Assembly: GCA_949297125.1 (NCBI GenBank)
Contig: CASFRS010000026.1
Location: 1 to 64,000 of the forward strand
DNA length: 64,000 nt
Source: an uncultured Bacteroidales bacterium
GTDB taxonomy: Bacteria > Bacteroidota > Bacteroidia > Bacteroidales > G3-4614
Direction of reading: 5' to 3'
Shown here one piece after another: positions 25,476 through 34,563 of the stretch. A program made the translations under genes and the position numbers. Position 1 is the stretch's first letter; the number at the start of each line of letters is the position of its first letter. The notes under the pieces are model-generated. The model saw nothing but the letters and a program-made list of their open reading frames with translations, had not been told where the DNA came from and did no database searches.

Positions 25476-25820
25476 ATGAGCAACGATGACTGGAAAAGCC
25501 GCCTGAACATAGTCTATTCGACCAATCCCGATTTCAAGTACGACACAACTGAAGAAGAGGAGACTCCCGCCCCCCCGAAAGAGAAACAGCCGGTAAAAAT
25601 ACGTCTGGACAAACGCAACCGCGGAGGGAAAACGGTTACCCTCGTTACCGGAATTGAAGGTTCGGAAAACGATATGGCATCGCTGGCCGCAATGCTCAAA
25701 TCGAAAATCGGGACAGGAGGCTCGGCAAAGGACGGAGAAATAATCATCCAGGGGGATTTCAGAAACAGGGTTCTGGAACTGCTCGTCAAGGAAGGGTATA
25801 CTAAAAGCCGCATTATCTGA
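25476..25820 (+). CDS. SUI1/YciH-like translation factor
   Basis: This 114-residue protein has a polar N-terminal extension (Glu-rich at about residues 25-36). The SUI1 (eIF1) domain covers about 40-114 with the core KIRLDKRNRGGKTVTLVTGI and the end DGEIIIQGDFRNRVLELLVK. Bacterial YciH homologues act in start-codon fidelity and stress translation; the precise role in Bacteroidetes is uncertain. It lies 46 nt before the helicase-nuclease gene and may be co-transcribed with it, although the functions differ. Confidence 0.9.
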   Translation: MSNDDWKSRLNIVYSTNPDFKYDTTEEEETPAPPKEKQPVKIRLDKRNRGGKTVTLVTGIEGSENDMASLAAMLKSKIGTGGSAKDGEIIIQGDFRNRVLELLVKEGYTKSRII

Positions 25821-25866
25821 CCCCTCTCCCTTTTTTGAAGAAACACCTGCATCAACCGCACCTTTC

Positions 25867-28800
25867 ATGAACGGAGGAAAACCATTGGACATATATATGG
25901 CCTCGGCGGGGTCAGGCAAGACCTACACGCTTGCCCTCAACTACCTGAAACTGCTGCTTGCAAAAGACGACAGGGGGACCCTGCCGTCGGAACTGCACAA
26001 GGGATACCGCCGCATACTTGCCGTTACCTTTACAAACAAGGCCACCGAAGAGATGAAGCGGAGAATTGTGGAGACCCTCTTTTCGCTGTATGCCGAGAGG
26101 AAACCGGTATCCGTCGTCGAGTCGCTTGTCTCGGCCGGGTGCGCCGCCGATGCGGACGAACTTTCGCAAAAGGCCGGAGAGACCCTCTTTACCCTTCTGC
26201 ACGACTACTCCAATTTCAATATCTCCACAATCGACGCCTTTTTCCAACGCACCATGCGAGCCTTTGCAAGGGATATCGGGTTGCAGGGGGGATATAACGT
26301 GGAGATAAACGCCTCGGGAATAACCGACGAGGCTATCGAGAGGATGTACTCCTCTCTCGATTCGGGCGAGAACAGACGCCTTACCAAATGGCTCCTCAAA
26401 TACAACGAAGAGGCTATAGAGGAGGGGGAGAAATGGAATGCTCCCGAAAGCAGCATCAGCAAACTCTCCGAACAGTTGTTCAACGAAGAGTACAAGGAGT
26501 GGCGCAACGCCGTCGGCGACGACGAACTGCCGGACAAGGACGGGATTGAAACGTACAGCACCTCGCTGCGGAACACGATACGCGGGTTTGAGGCCGAAGT
26601 AAGGAAACTGCATGCCGAAGGGGCGGGAATCATGAAGGGGGTGGACAACACCGAACTGTACAAACGGAGCAACTCCCCGCTGAACTATTTCCTGAAACCG
26701 CTGTCCAAAATCGCGATGCCGGCGAAGACCTTCCTGTCCCTGCCGGAGATTGCCGACAAGTGGGCGCAAAAAGACGCTTCGCAGCATACCGTAAACGCTG
26801 TGGAGAAGTTGAAAGAGGCGAAAACTGTAGAGCGTATGGCTGCCCTGTTCGGAAGCGGGTACAAAAAATACGTTACGGCAAGGAAGACCTACCAGGACCT
26901 TTACTCCTTCGGCATTTTGAGCGATATAGACAAACACATAGGGGAAATAGAACGGGAGCGCAACATAATGCTGCTGTCGGATACCACAGAACTGCTCAAC
27001 AAGATTATAGACGGAAACGATACGCCGTTCGTGTACGAGAAAACCGGAATCTTCATACGGCATTTCATGATTGACGAGTTTCAGGACACATCGCGGCTGC
27101 AATGGAAGAACTTCCTTCCCCTTATCGAGGAGAGCATCGCCTCCGGCGGCAGGAACCTTGTTGTCGGGGATATAAAACAGAGCATATACCGCTGGCGCAA
27201 CTCCGACTGGAGGCTGCTCCGCTCGCTTGCTTCGGGCAGTTCGCCGATAAGGCGGGAAGATACCGACGTCCACGGGCTGGACACCAACTGGAGGAGTGCA
27301 GGCAACATTGTACGTTTCAACAACAGGTTTTTCCCGCTCGCAGTGAAAATGCTCCAGGACACCTTCGTCAAGGAAGAGATGAAAAGCGTTATAGGGGAGG
27401 CTTACGGAGATGTACGCCAGAAACTGCCCGGCGGGAAAAAAGCAGACGGCGGATATGTAAGCATCTCGCTCGTCCCGGCCGAAGAGAGCGTTACTTCGGA
27501 ACAATTCATGGCAACCGCCACCGCAAAGCTGTTCTCCGACCTCTGTACCCTGACGGAAAAGGGAATCGCACCGTCGGGCATGGCTATACTGGTCAGGCAA
27601 AAAAAAGAAGCCGCATATATTGCCGAATACATACTGAAACGGATTGCGGAAGAGGGGAAAGAGAGGAAATTCCGGGTAATATCGGACGAGGCGCTGCTGC
27701 TCTGCAACTCGGCCGGGATACGTCTGATAATCGCCATCCTAAGGTTCATGGTCGCTCCCGAGAACGGGAACAACCGTTTTCTGGCCCGTTACGAAACCTC
27801 GCTGCTGCACGGTACGGGTTGCGAAGAGGCAATCCGCCGCGCCCTTTCCGGCAAGGATGAAAACGACAATTCCACCGACTGGATCAGGGAGCTTTGCGAC
27901 ATGCCCGTCTTCAACATCTGCGAAAAGATAATCTCCGCACTGGGCATAGGGAATGACGAAACGCAGATTCCGTATATCCAGGCTTTCCAGGATTGCGTTC
28001 TGGAATATTCGGGACGGCACGGTTCAAACCTTCCGGCATTCCTCGAGTGGTGGGACACCCAGTCGGACAAACTCTCCCTCTCCTCCCCTCCCGGGAACGA
28101 TGCAGTAAGGATAATGACTATTCATAAATCGAAAGGACTGGAGTTCGATACGGTATTCATCCCGTTCTGCAAATGGGAAATGGGCGTGGACAACAGGAAA
28201 ATAGTATGGTGCAAGGCAAGAACCCCCGAAGCGCCGGCATGGAGAGTGCCGGTAAAGGCGAAAAAGGACATGGGCGAGTCGGAATATGCCGACGTGTATG
28301 AAACCGAACAGATGCTCTCCTATACCGACAACCTCAACATTGCATACGTCGCCTTTACTCGCGCCAAAAAGAATCTTATAATATATACCCCCGAACTGAC
28401 AGGGGCCAACAAAAACCCCGTAAGCAATATTTACCGGATTCTGTGCGGTGCGCTCGAATCCATGCAGGAAGAGACCCCCGATGAAATAAAAGCCGAAGAG
28501 AACAGCGGCAGGAGGGTCAGGTACATTATGGGGAGCGAACCGGAAAACAGCGGCAGCACGGCATGCAGCGATACTGCAGAGAGGCTTGAATACGATTCAT
28601 TCCCACCCGGCGAAAGGCTAAGGATGAGACTGCGCGGGGCATCGTATTTCGATGCGGCATCGCCCAGGAATTACGGCTCGCTGATGCACGAGGTATTGAG
28701 CGGCATAATAACGACCGACGATATAGGGAAGCGGATAGCGGAATCCGTTTCAGCAGGGGAGATTTCGGACGCAGAAGGGGAAAAACTGAAAGCCGCATTA

Positions 28801-29085
28801 GAAGCGCACCTGAACGATATCCGCGTAAGGGAGTGGTTTGACAAAGACGCAGAAGTGCTGCGCGAAACATCCATACTGCAGCCGGGATCGCAATCCGCCC
28901 GGCCCGACAGGATTGTAATAAAGGCGGGGAAAGTATCCGTCATAGACTACAAGTTCGGGGAGGAAAGAGGAGAACACAAAAAACAGATGCAAAACTACAT
29001 GTCGCTTGTAAAACGCATGGGGTATTTCAACGTAAAGGGATACTTGTGGTATCTGTCGGAAAGGCGCATAGTAGAAGTAGAGTAA
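25867..29085 (+). CDS. AddA/RecB-like UvrD helicase with PD-(D/E)XK nuclease
   Basis: This 1072-residue protein belongs to the double-strand-break end-processing helicase-nucleases. The motor motifs are all visible: Walker A MASAGSGKT (about 11-19), motif Ia VTFTNKATEEM, motif II IDEFQDTS, motif III VGDIKQSIYRWR, motif IV LDTNWRS, motif V IMTIHKSKGLEFD and motif VI VAFTRAKKNL. A C-terminal PD-(D/E)XK domain starts at about GSLMHEVLSGI and contains RPDRIVI...VSVIDYKFGE. This is the AddA/RecB order. The AddB-type partner that usually lies next to it is not in this window. The stop codon lies within the first 69-bp repeat. Confidence 0.9.
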   Translation: MNGGKPLDIYMASAGSGKTYTLALNYLKLLLAKDDRGTLPSELHKGYRRILAVTFTNKATEEMKRRIVETLFSLYAERKPVSVVESLVSAGCAADADELSQKAGETLFTLLHDYSNFNISTIDAFFQRTMRAFARDIGLQGGYNVEINASGITDEAIERMYSSLDSGENRRLTKWLLKYNEEAIEEGEKWNAPESSISKLSEQLFNEEYKEWRNAVGDDELPDKDGIETYSTSLRNTIRGFEAEVRKLHAEGAGIMKGVDNTELYKRSNSPLNYFLKPLSKIAMPAKTFLSLPEIADKWAQKDASQHTVNAVEKLKEAKTVERMAALFGSGYKKYVTARKTYQDLYSFGILSDIDKHIGEIERERNIMLLSDTTELLNKIIDGNDTPFVYEKTGIFIRHFMIDEFQDTSRLQWKNFLPLIEESIASGGRNLVVGDIKQSIYRWRNSDWRLLRSLASGSSPIRREDTDVHGLDTNWRSAGNIVRFNNRFFPLAVKMLQDTFVKEEMKSVIGEAYGDVRQKLPGGKKADGGYVSISLVPAEESVTSEQFMATATAKLFSDLCTLTEKGIAPSGMAILVRQKKEAAYIAEYILKRIAEEGKERKFRVISDEALLLCNSAGIRLIIAILRFMVAPENGNNRFLARYETSLLHGTGCEEAIRRALSGKDENDNSTDWIRELCDMPVFNICEKIISALGIGNDETQIPYIQAFQDCVLEYSGRHGSNLPAFLEWWDTQSDKLSLSSPPGNDAVRIMTIHKSKGLEFDTVFIPFCKWEMGVDNRKIVWCKARTPEAPAWRVPVKAKKDMGESEYADVYETEQMLSYTDNLNIAYVAFTRAKKNLIIYTPELTGANKNPVSNIYRILCGALESMQEETPDEIKAEENSGRRVRYIMGSEPENSGSTACSDTAERLEYDSFPPGERLRMRLRGASYFDAASPRNYGSLMHEVLSGIITTDDIGKRIAESVSAGEISDAEGEKLKAALEAHLNDIRVREWFDKDAEVLRETSILQPGSQSARPDRIVIKAGKVSVIDYKFGEERGEHKKQMQNYMSLVKRMGYFNVKGYLWYLSERRIVEVE

Positions 29086-29150
29086 ACGACCGGGCACGAG
29101 ACCCGAATGCAACGCCGCAGATTGCACATTATCACGCGCCGCTTCGGTTA
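29082..29150 (+). repeat. 69-bp direct repeat, copy 1
   Basis: This stretch starts GTAAACGACCGGGCACGAGA and ends CGCCGCTTCGGTTA. It matches 29296-29364 at 66 of 69 positions. It begins at the stop codon of the helicase gene (TAA at 29083-29085). The arrangement looks like an intergenic dispersed repeat that inserted at, or supplied, the gene end. Confidence 0.85.
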
Positions 29151-29220
29151 ATGCTGTGCCTTCAAAACCGACAGCCGCACAAGAGTACAGTCCGACAGAC
29201 AAAAAACAGAAACGAAAGGG

Positions 29221-29240
29221 GCGCCTCCCCCAAAGGCGCG
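29221..29240. repeat. Small hairpin in the repeat spacer
   Basis: GCGCCT and AGGCGC flank a C-rich loop between the two 69-bp repeats. It may work as a weak 3' end for the helicase transcript, but no T tract follows. The remainder of the 29151-29295 spacer has no other feature that I recognise, apart from GTTTAC/GTAAAC pairing just before copy 2. Confidence 0.35.
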
Positions 29241-29295
29241 TCAGAATGCGTAAGATGCAAGGCGCAGAGGGCGAGGGCAATGCGAGTTTACTCCG

Positions 29296-29364
29296 GTAAA
29301 CGACCGAGCACGAGACCCGAATGCAACGCCGCAGATTGCACATTATCACGCGCCGTTTTGGTTA
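29296..29364 (+). repeat. 69-bp direct repeat, copy 2
   Basis: This copy is identical to copy 1 except at three positions (one G to A, two C to T near the end). The two late changes turn CGCTTCGG into CGTTTTGG and thereby create the TTTTG -33 element of the dapB promoter. It is preceded by GTTTACTCCGGTAAAC, an inverted repeat that copy 1 lacks. Confidence 0.85.
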
Positions 29365-29388
29365 TACGGAGGCTTTGCACTACATTTG
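29358..29388 (+). promoter_or_regulatory. Promoter of dapB operon
   Basis: TTG (29358-29360, part of TTTTG in repeat copy 2) is followed after 20 nt by a perfect TACATTTG (29381-29388). The leader to dapB would be about 170 nt and contains an eight-G run near 29486. No lysine riboswitch could be recognised in it. Confidence 0.7.
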
Positions 29389-29567
29389 CAGCAACAAACG
29401 GCACAAAAACCGGGCCGGTACGTCAACGCAACCATACCCCGACAGATACCGTTGGTTATAAAACAGATTTCGACAGGCAGAGGGGGGGGCAAAGCCGTAA
29501 AACCGGAATTACCTGCCGCCCCGTACCACCTGCAATTTAAAAAAACCATTGCCAATTTCAGAAGATT

Positions 29568-30281
29568 ATGAAGATAGCTCTTATCGGTTACGGAAAAATG
29601 GGCAGGGCCATTGAACAGATAGCCATTGCCAGAGGACATGAAATAAGCGTAAGAATAGACGTAGACAACCAGGAAGATTTCAACTCGCCCGAGTTTGCAG
29701 GCTCCGACATAGCCATCGAATTCACCACGCCCAAAACCGCGATGCAGAACTTCCGCAGGGCTTTTGCGGCCGGTGTAAAGGTAGTATCGGGCACAACCGG
29801 CTGGCTTGGAGAATTGCCCGAGGTGGAAGAGGCGTGCAAGAACGGGGCCACCCTTTTTTATGCCTCTAATTTCAGCCTCGGCGTAAACATCTTCTTTGCG
29901 CTGAACAGATACCTCGCAAGGATAATGAACGGGTTCGACGGATACGATGTTAGGATGGAAGAGGTTCACCATATCCACAAGCTCGACGCCCCGAGCGGTA
30001 CGGCAATAACACTGGCCGAAGGGATAATAGCGGAACTCGACCGCAAATCGGGCTGGGTAGAAGGGAAAGAGCCTGCCGCCGACGAAATCGGCATTACGGC
30101 CGTCCGCAGGGGAGAAGTTCCCGGAATCCACACCGTAACATACGAGTCGGACGTAGACACGATAAGCATAACACACGATGCAAAGAGCCGTGCAGGGTTC
30201 GCCCTCGGGGCTGTGATTGCAGCAGAGTTCACGAAAGACAAAAGCGGATTGCTTACCATGAGCGACATGCTGCACTTCTAA
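29568..30281 (+). CDS. dapB: 4-hydroxy-tetrahydrodipicolinate reductase
   Basis: This 237-residue enzyme reduces the dipicolinate precursor with NAD(P)H in diaminopimelate and lysine synthesis. The nucleotide loop MKIALIGYGKMGRAIEQIA and the substrate signature EVHHIHKLDAPSGTAITLAE (about residues 125-144) are complete. It is slightly shorter than the E. coli enzyme, as in other Bacteroidetes. It is followed after 21 nt by lepB and then WbqC, an arrangement seen in other Bacteroidales, so the three probably form an operon. Confidence 0.96.
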   Translation: MKIALIGYGKMGRAIEQIAIARGHEISVRIDVDNQEDFNSPEFAGSDIAIEFTTPKTAMQNFRRAFAAGVKVVSGTTGWLGELPEVEEACKNGATLFYASNFSLGVNIFFALNRYLARIMNGFDGYDVRMEEVHHIHKLDAPSGTAITLAEGIIAELDRKSGWVEGKEPAADEIGITAVRRGEVPGIHTVTYESDVDTISITHDAKSRAGFALGAVIAAEFTKDKSGLLTMSDMLHF

Positions 30282-30302
30282 CACCCTTATTTACACGAAA
30301 CC

Positions 30303-31742
30303 ATGGAGAACAGTAAACGGAAGAACCCTTTTGCGGGGATAAAGGTTACGCGATGGATACGGTTCGGGATAGCCACGTCCCTTTACATCGCCTTCACGAT
30401 ATGGCTCGGCAACTACTACCTGCTGCTGGGTGTGCCCCTCCTTGTAGATATCTACCTTACGAAGTTCATTCCGTGGGGAGGGTGGAAGAAGACCGGAAAC
30501 CCGACGTTGAAAAAAACGCTGGAATGGGTAGACGCCATACTGTATGCGCTCGTTGCCGTATACCTTATCAACAATTTCCTGTTCCAGAATTACAAGATTC
30601 CCACCTCGTCGCTGGAGAAATCGCTGCTGGTGGGGGACTATCTGTTTGTAAGCAAGGTAAGCTACGGGCCGCGAGTGCCCATGACCCCGCTCTCTTTCCC
30701 GCTGGCCCAGCACACCCTGCCGGTGCTGAACTGCAAGTCGTACTTTGAAAAGCCGCAGATTGCATACCGCCGTCTCAAGGGGCTGGGCAGCATACAGCGG
30801 AACGACATAGTGGTTTTCAACTTCCCCACGGGCGACAGCGTCCCTACGCGCATTTCCAACCCCGACTACTATACGCTCTGCTTTATGGAGGGGGCCGACA
30901 GGGTACGGAACAACAAGGCGCTATACGGCGACATCGTATACAGGCCCGTAGACAGGAGGGAGAACTATGTAAAACGGTGCGTAGGCCTGCCCGGCGACCT
31001 TTTCGAGATAAGGGACAACCAGATATACATCGACTCGGTAGCGGCCGAAAACCCGTCAAACCTGCAGTTCAACTATTACGTCATGTTGACGAGCCCCGAA
31101 GCGCGGCTCTCTAATACGCAGTTCGAGGAACTGGGTGTATCGGTCGAGGACAGGACGCTCGTCCCCAACGACTACAGATATTACGATATACTCGATTATC
31201 TGGGATTCGAGCGGAATGCCAACGGACGATACAACACCGTATACCGCATGCCGCTTACCGAAAAAGGGGTGAAAACGCTGTCATCGATGCCGATAGTCGC
31301 AAAAGCGGTACAGGAACCGGGAGGGGCTTTCGGCGGAGAGGTCTTCCCGCTCGGTTCGGGGTTCGGCTGGTCGCGCGACAATTTCGGCCCGCTCTATATC
31401 CCGCGCAAGGGGGATACCGTACCCCTTACTCCCGAGAACTGGAAAATTTACGGACGCGCCATAAAGAATTACGAGGGGAACGATGCCTATGCCTACGGCG
31501 GCAAGTATTTCATAAACGGCAAGGAGGCTGACAGCTATACGTTTAAGATGGACTATTACTTCATGATGGGCGACAACCGCGACAACTCGGCCGACAGCCG
31601 TTACTGGGGGCTGGTCCCGGAAGACCATATCGTAGGCAAACCCATATTCGTATGGCTGTCGCTAAATCCCGACAAGGGATGGTTCAACGGCCGCATCCGT
31701 TTCGACCGCGTATTCCGTTCGGTCGAATCGCTTGTAAAGTAA
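30303..31742 (+). CDS. lepB: Signal peptidase I, extended Bacteroidales form
   Basis: This 479-residue inner-membrane serine/lysine protease removes signal peptides of exported proteins. Hydrophobic helices lie at about 20-50 and 75-93. The catalytic Ser is in KIPTSSLEKSL (S103), the general-base Lys in ENYVKRCVGLPGDLF, and the C-terminal box is MMGDNRDNSADSRYWGLVPE. An insertion of about 200 residues between the Lys box and the last box makes it much larger than E. coli LepB; this extended form is normal in Bacteroidales. It serves the many exported proteins of the window. WbqC follows after 16 nt. Confidence 0.94.
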   Translation: MENSKRKNPFAGIKVTRWIRFGIATSLYIAFTIWLGNYYLLLGVPLLVDIYLTKFIPWGGWKKTGNPTLKKTLEWVDAILYALVAVYLINNFLFQNYKIPTSSLEKSLLVGDYLFVSKVSYGPRVPMTPLSFPLAQHTLPVLNCKSYFEKPQIAYRRLKGLGSIQRNDIVVFNFPTGDSVPTRISNPDYYTLCFMEGADRVRNNKALYGDIVYRPVDRRENYVKRCVGLPGDLFEIRDNQIYIDSVAAENPSNLQFNYYVMLTSPEARLSNTQFEELGVSVEDRTLVPNDYRYYDILDYLGFERNANGRYNTVYRMPLTEKGVKTLSSMPIVAKAVQEPGGAFGGEVFPLGSGFGWSRDNFGPLYIPRKGDTVPLTPENWKIYGRAIKNYEGNDAYAYGGKYFINGKEADSYTFKMDYYFMMGDNRDNSADSRYWGLVPEDHIVGKPIFVWLSLNPDKGWFNGRIRFDRVFRSVESLVK

Positions 31743-31758
31743 CACATAGGCGGGGAGG

Positions 31759-32385
31759 ATGGTTATCTTGTCGTCGGCATATCTTGCACCTGTTTCGTAT
31801 TACAGGCAACTGTTCAACAACAGCGCGGTAATAGACGGGTTCGGCAATTACGTGAAACAGAGTTACCGGAACAGGTGCCGCATAGCTACGGAAGCGGGCG
31901 TAATGACGCTTACCGTTCCGGTGGAGAAGCCGCACTCGGGCAACGTGCCCATGCGCGACATGCTTTTATGCAACCACGGCAACTGGGCGCACCTGCACTG
32001 GACGGCCATTACGTCGGCATATAATTCGTCGCCGTTTTTCATGTATTACAGCGACGATATACGCCCGTTTTTCGAGAACCCGTTCAAATACAGGTACCTG
32101 TTCGACTTCAATGAGGCCCTGCGCGAAACGCTCTGCCGCCTGCTCGGCATCGGCCGTGCACCGGCTTACAGCAATGCGTACGTGGAGAATGCCGACGGGC
32201 TTGAAGACCTGCGGGAGGCAATACACCCTAAGAGGGTTTCGCCAGGAAGCGACCGGCTGATACGGTATTACCAGGTATTCGAGACACGCAACGGGTTTAT
32301 TCCCGATTTGTCCGTCATAGACCTGCTCTTCAATATGGGGCCCGACTCCCTCTTCCTGCTGAAAGACGAGCCGGTTGCAGTATGA
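31759..32385 (+). CDS. WbqC-like family protein
   Basis: This 208-residue protein matches the WbqC-like family. The N-terminal LSSAYLAPVSYYRQLFNN is followed by LTVPVEKPHSGNVPMRDMLL and the aromatic-rich NWAHLHWTAITSAYNSSPFFMYY. Members occur in O-antigen clusters and next to lepB in Bacteroidetes. The biochemical activity is not established, though a role in surface glycan or amino-sugar metabolism is often suggested. It is the third gene of the dapB-lepB-WbqC set. No signal peptide is present. Confidence 0.85.
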   Translation: MVILSSAYLAPVSYYRQLFNNSAVIDGFGNYVKQSYRNRCRIATEAGVMTLTVPVEKPHSGNVPMRDMLLCNHGNWAHLHWTAITSAYNSSPFFMYYSDDIRPFFENPFKYRYLFDFNEALRETLCRLLGIGRAPAYSNAYVENADGLEDLREAIHPKRVSPGSDRLIRYYQVFETRNGFIPDLSVIDLLFNMGPDSLFLLKDEPVAV

Positions 32386-32430
32386 CATGTAGTATTTTTC
32401 TGTTCGTAGACGGTTTAGAATAGTAGTGAA

Positions 32431-33624
32431 GTGGTCAAGGAGAAACTTTTGAATAGTAATTTTCTGGCGGTACTGGGAGGGAATTTCCTGCTGTTTTTCG
32501 CTTTCTTCACCCTGCTGCCCGTCCTGCCCATTTACATGCAGAACGAATTCGACGCATCGCATACGGAGATAGGCGTCGTCCTGTCGCTATACACAATCAC
32601 CGCGCTTATTGTCCGCCCTTTCGCCGGATTCCTTATAGACACACTTCCGCGCCACCCCATGCAGATGCTTTTCTATGCAGCCTTTACGCTGCTGTTCTGC
32701 ATGTACCTGCTTCCCGGCGGAATAGTGCTGTTTGCCGTTACGCGCGCACTGCACGGGCTGGTATTCGGCGTCATAACCGTGGCCAACAGTACGGTGGCGA
32801 TAGACGTGCTTGCCCCTACTCGGCGCAACGAAGGGATAGGGTACTACGGCATAAGCAACAACCTCGGCATGGCATTGGGCCCGACAATATCGTTTACGGT
32901 GCTGAATCTGTTCGGGTCGTACAACGCACTCTTCCTGTGCGCATTCTCGGCCTGTATAATAGGGTTCATCCTCGTCTCGTCGGTAAAGATGCCCGCGCGG
33001 CACAGAGAGCCCAAAGCGCGGCCGGACGAACGGCAGCCGGTTTCGCTCGACCGTTTCTTCCTCGTGAAAGGGATACGCGAAAGCTTTACGCTGGCACTCC
33101 TCTCGTTCAGCTACGGCATCCTCTCTACCTATCTTGCCGTTTACGCCCGCGACGAGGTGCATATCGAAGGGAGTACCGGAGGGTTCTTCATGCTTATGGC
33201 CGCCGGTCTTATAGGCGCACGCATCACCACCGGCAAGCCGCTGCGTAACGGACTGCTTGTCCGGCTGATTACATGCGGCATATCGCTGCTGTTTATCGGC
33301 TACGGGATTTTCATATTCATAAAAATTCCCGCTGCATTCTACGCTTCGGCATTCGTCCTCGGGTACTCGTACGGGATGATATGCCCCCCCATGCAGACGA
33401 TGTTCATAAACCTTGCGCGGAACGACCAGCGCGGGACGGCCAACTCCACCTACCTGACATCGTGGGATGTGGGCGTCGGACTGGGCGTGGTGATAGGCGG
33501 CGCCATAGCCGATGTGGAAAGCTATACGGCCGCCTATATCTTCGCAGTCGTCCTCGTTGCCGCAGGGCTGGCATTTTTCCGCAGGGTCTCTGCCCCCCAC
33601 TATGCGGCCAACAAACTCAGGTAA
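32431..33624 (+). CDS. MFS-family exporter
   Basis: This 397-residue protein has twelve predicted hydrophobic helices in two halves of six, the major facilitator plan. The first half includes YTITALIVRPFAGFLIDTLPRH, where R-P-x-x-G-x-x-x-D is the motif between helices 2 and 3. A central loop rich in Arg and Asp (about residues 190-205) joins the halves. The start is read as GTG at 32431; a TTG slightly downstream is an alternative. It resembles sugar-efflux or drug-efflux permeases of Bacteroidetes. The substrate is unknown. Confidence 0.85.
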   Translation: MVKEKLLNSNFLAVLGGNFLLFFAFFTLLPVLPIYMQNEFDASHTEIGVVLSLYTITALIVRPFAGFLIDTLPRHPMQMLFYAAFTLLFCMYLLPGGIVLFAVTRALHGLVFGVITVANSTVAIDVLAPTRRNEGIGYYGISNNLGMALGPTISFTVLNLFGSYNALFLCAFSACIIGFILVSSVKMPARHREPKARPDERQPVSLDRFFLVKGIRESFTLALLSFSYGILSTYLAVYARDEVHIEGSTGGFFMLMAAGLIGARITTGKPLRNGLLVRLITCGISLLFIGYGIFIFIKIPAAFYASAFVLGYSYGMICPPMQTMFINLARNDQRGTANSTYLTSWDVGVGLGVVIGGAIADVESYTAAYIFAVVLVAAGLAFFRRVSAPHYAANKLR

Positions 33625-33761
33625 ACACATGCAAACCTGCCGGGATATAGCTATTTGCATGTAATTTTCACTATTTTTTCCGCCGAAATTTTATAAATAT
33701 CCGCAAATAGATTAATTTTGTGGCTTCTAAAAAGGGAAAAACCGATAAACACTAACATAAA

Positions 33762-34460
33762 ATGGCTAAAAACGAGAATAAAACACAGCAACAGGACGAG
33801 GTGGACAAAATGAACAATGTCCTCTCCGTTACGGAACAATGGATAGAGGACAACCAGAAGTGGATAATGTCGGTCATAGCCGTCATTATCGTACTGGTTG
33901 CAGGGTATCTGGCCCTGCGTCATTTTTACATTGAACCGCGCGGCGAACAGGCCCGTGCCGAAATGTTCAAAGGGGAAATTTTCCTCGAAAGGGATTCGTT
34001 CAACCTGGCTCTCAACGGAGACGGCGGCGACTATGCAGGATTCAAGGCCATCGCCGACAAATATTCGAGCACCGATGCCGGAAACCTTGCAAAAGCATAT
34101 GCGGGCATCTGCTGCTACAATCTGGGCAACAACGAAGAGGCTCTCGAGTATTTCAAGGACTACAGCGGCAGCGACGACATCTTTGCAACCAACATCATAG
34201 GGATGATAGGGAACTGCCAGGCAAACCTCGGCAATTACGACGAGGCGATAAAGAGTTTCAGGAAAGCGGCAAGGAAAGCCGACAATGCGCTTACCTCCCC
34301 CATATTCCTCAAGAAAGCGGCAGTAGTTGCCGAAAAGAAAGGGGACTATGCCCAGGCAATAGATTTCTATGAAGAGATCAAAAACGATTACTCCGACTCC
34401 TACATAGGCCGCGATATAGACAAATATATTGAAAGAGCCAGACTTATGGCCGGCAAATAA
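33762..34460 (+). CDS. Membrane-anchored tetratricopeptide-repeat protein
   Basis: This 232-residue protein has a polar N-terminus, one membrane helix (WIMSVIAVIIVLVAGYLALR, about residues 37-56) and a C-terminal half of four or so TPR units. Examples are AKAYAGICCYNLGNNEEALE, IGNCQANLGNYDEAIKSFRK and AVVAEKKGDYAQAIDFYEEI. It resembles the YfgM/PpiD-partner type of inner-membrane TPR proteins. It may help periplasmic folding or complex assembly; this is inference. It precedes ribH by about 100 nt, a neighbourhood common in Bacteroidales. A TAATTTTG box lies at 33713-33720 without a clear -33 TTG. Confidence 0.8.
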   Translation: MAKNENKTQQQDEVDKMNNVLSVTEQWIEDNQKWIMSVIAVIIVLVAGYLALRHFYIEPRGEQARAEMFKGEIFLERDSFNLALNGDGGDYAGFKAIADKYSSTDAGNLAKAYAGICCYNLGNNEEALEYFKDYSGSDDIFATNIIGMIGNCQANLGNYDEAIKSFRKAARKADNALTSPIFLKKAAVVAEKKGDYAQAIDFYEEIKNDYSDSYIGRDIDKYIERARLMAGK

Positions 34461-34563
34461 GAGAGAGGAAAAAAACAGGAAAGAGTTTGTTTCTTAATTC
34501 ATAAAAGGCTTCCCCCTGTCGAAAGAGAGGCGTGAAGCCTTAAATTTAACCAACCATAATACA

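Noticed and set aside
25912..27600. Minus-strand open frame of 562 codons
   Set aside because: It is a shadow of the helicase-nuclease gene, which carries every UvrD motif in order.
29389..29567. Lysine riboswitch in the dapB leader
   Set aside because: The leader is long enough, but none of the conserved lysine-aptamer elements could be found, and a G8 run and repeats dominate it.
29386..29571. Open frame of 61 codons that overlaps the dapB start
   Set aside because: It begins with TTG inside the -7 promoter box, so its start would lie upstream of the transcription start; composition is not protein-like.
34504..34543. Possible riboswitch or terminator before ribH
   Set aside because: The AAGGCTTC/GAAGCCTT hairpin lacks a T tract and the FMN aptamer consensus is absent.
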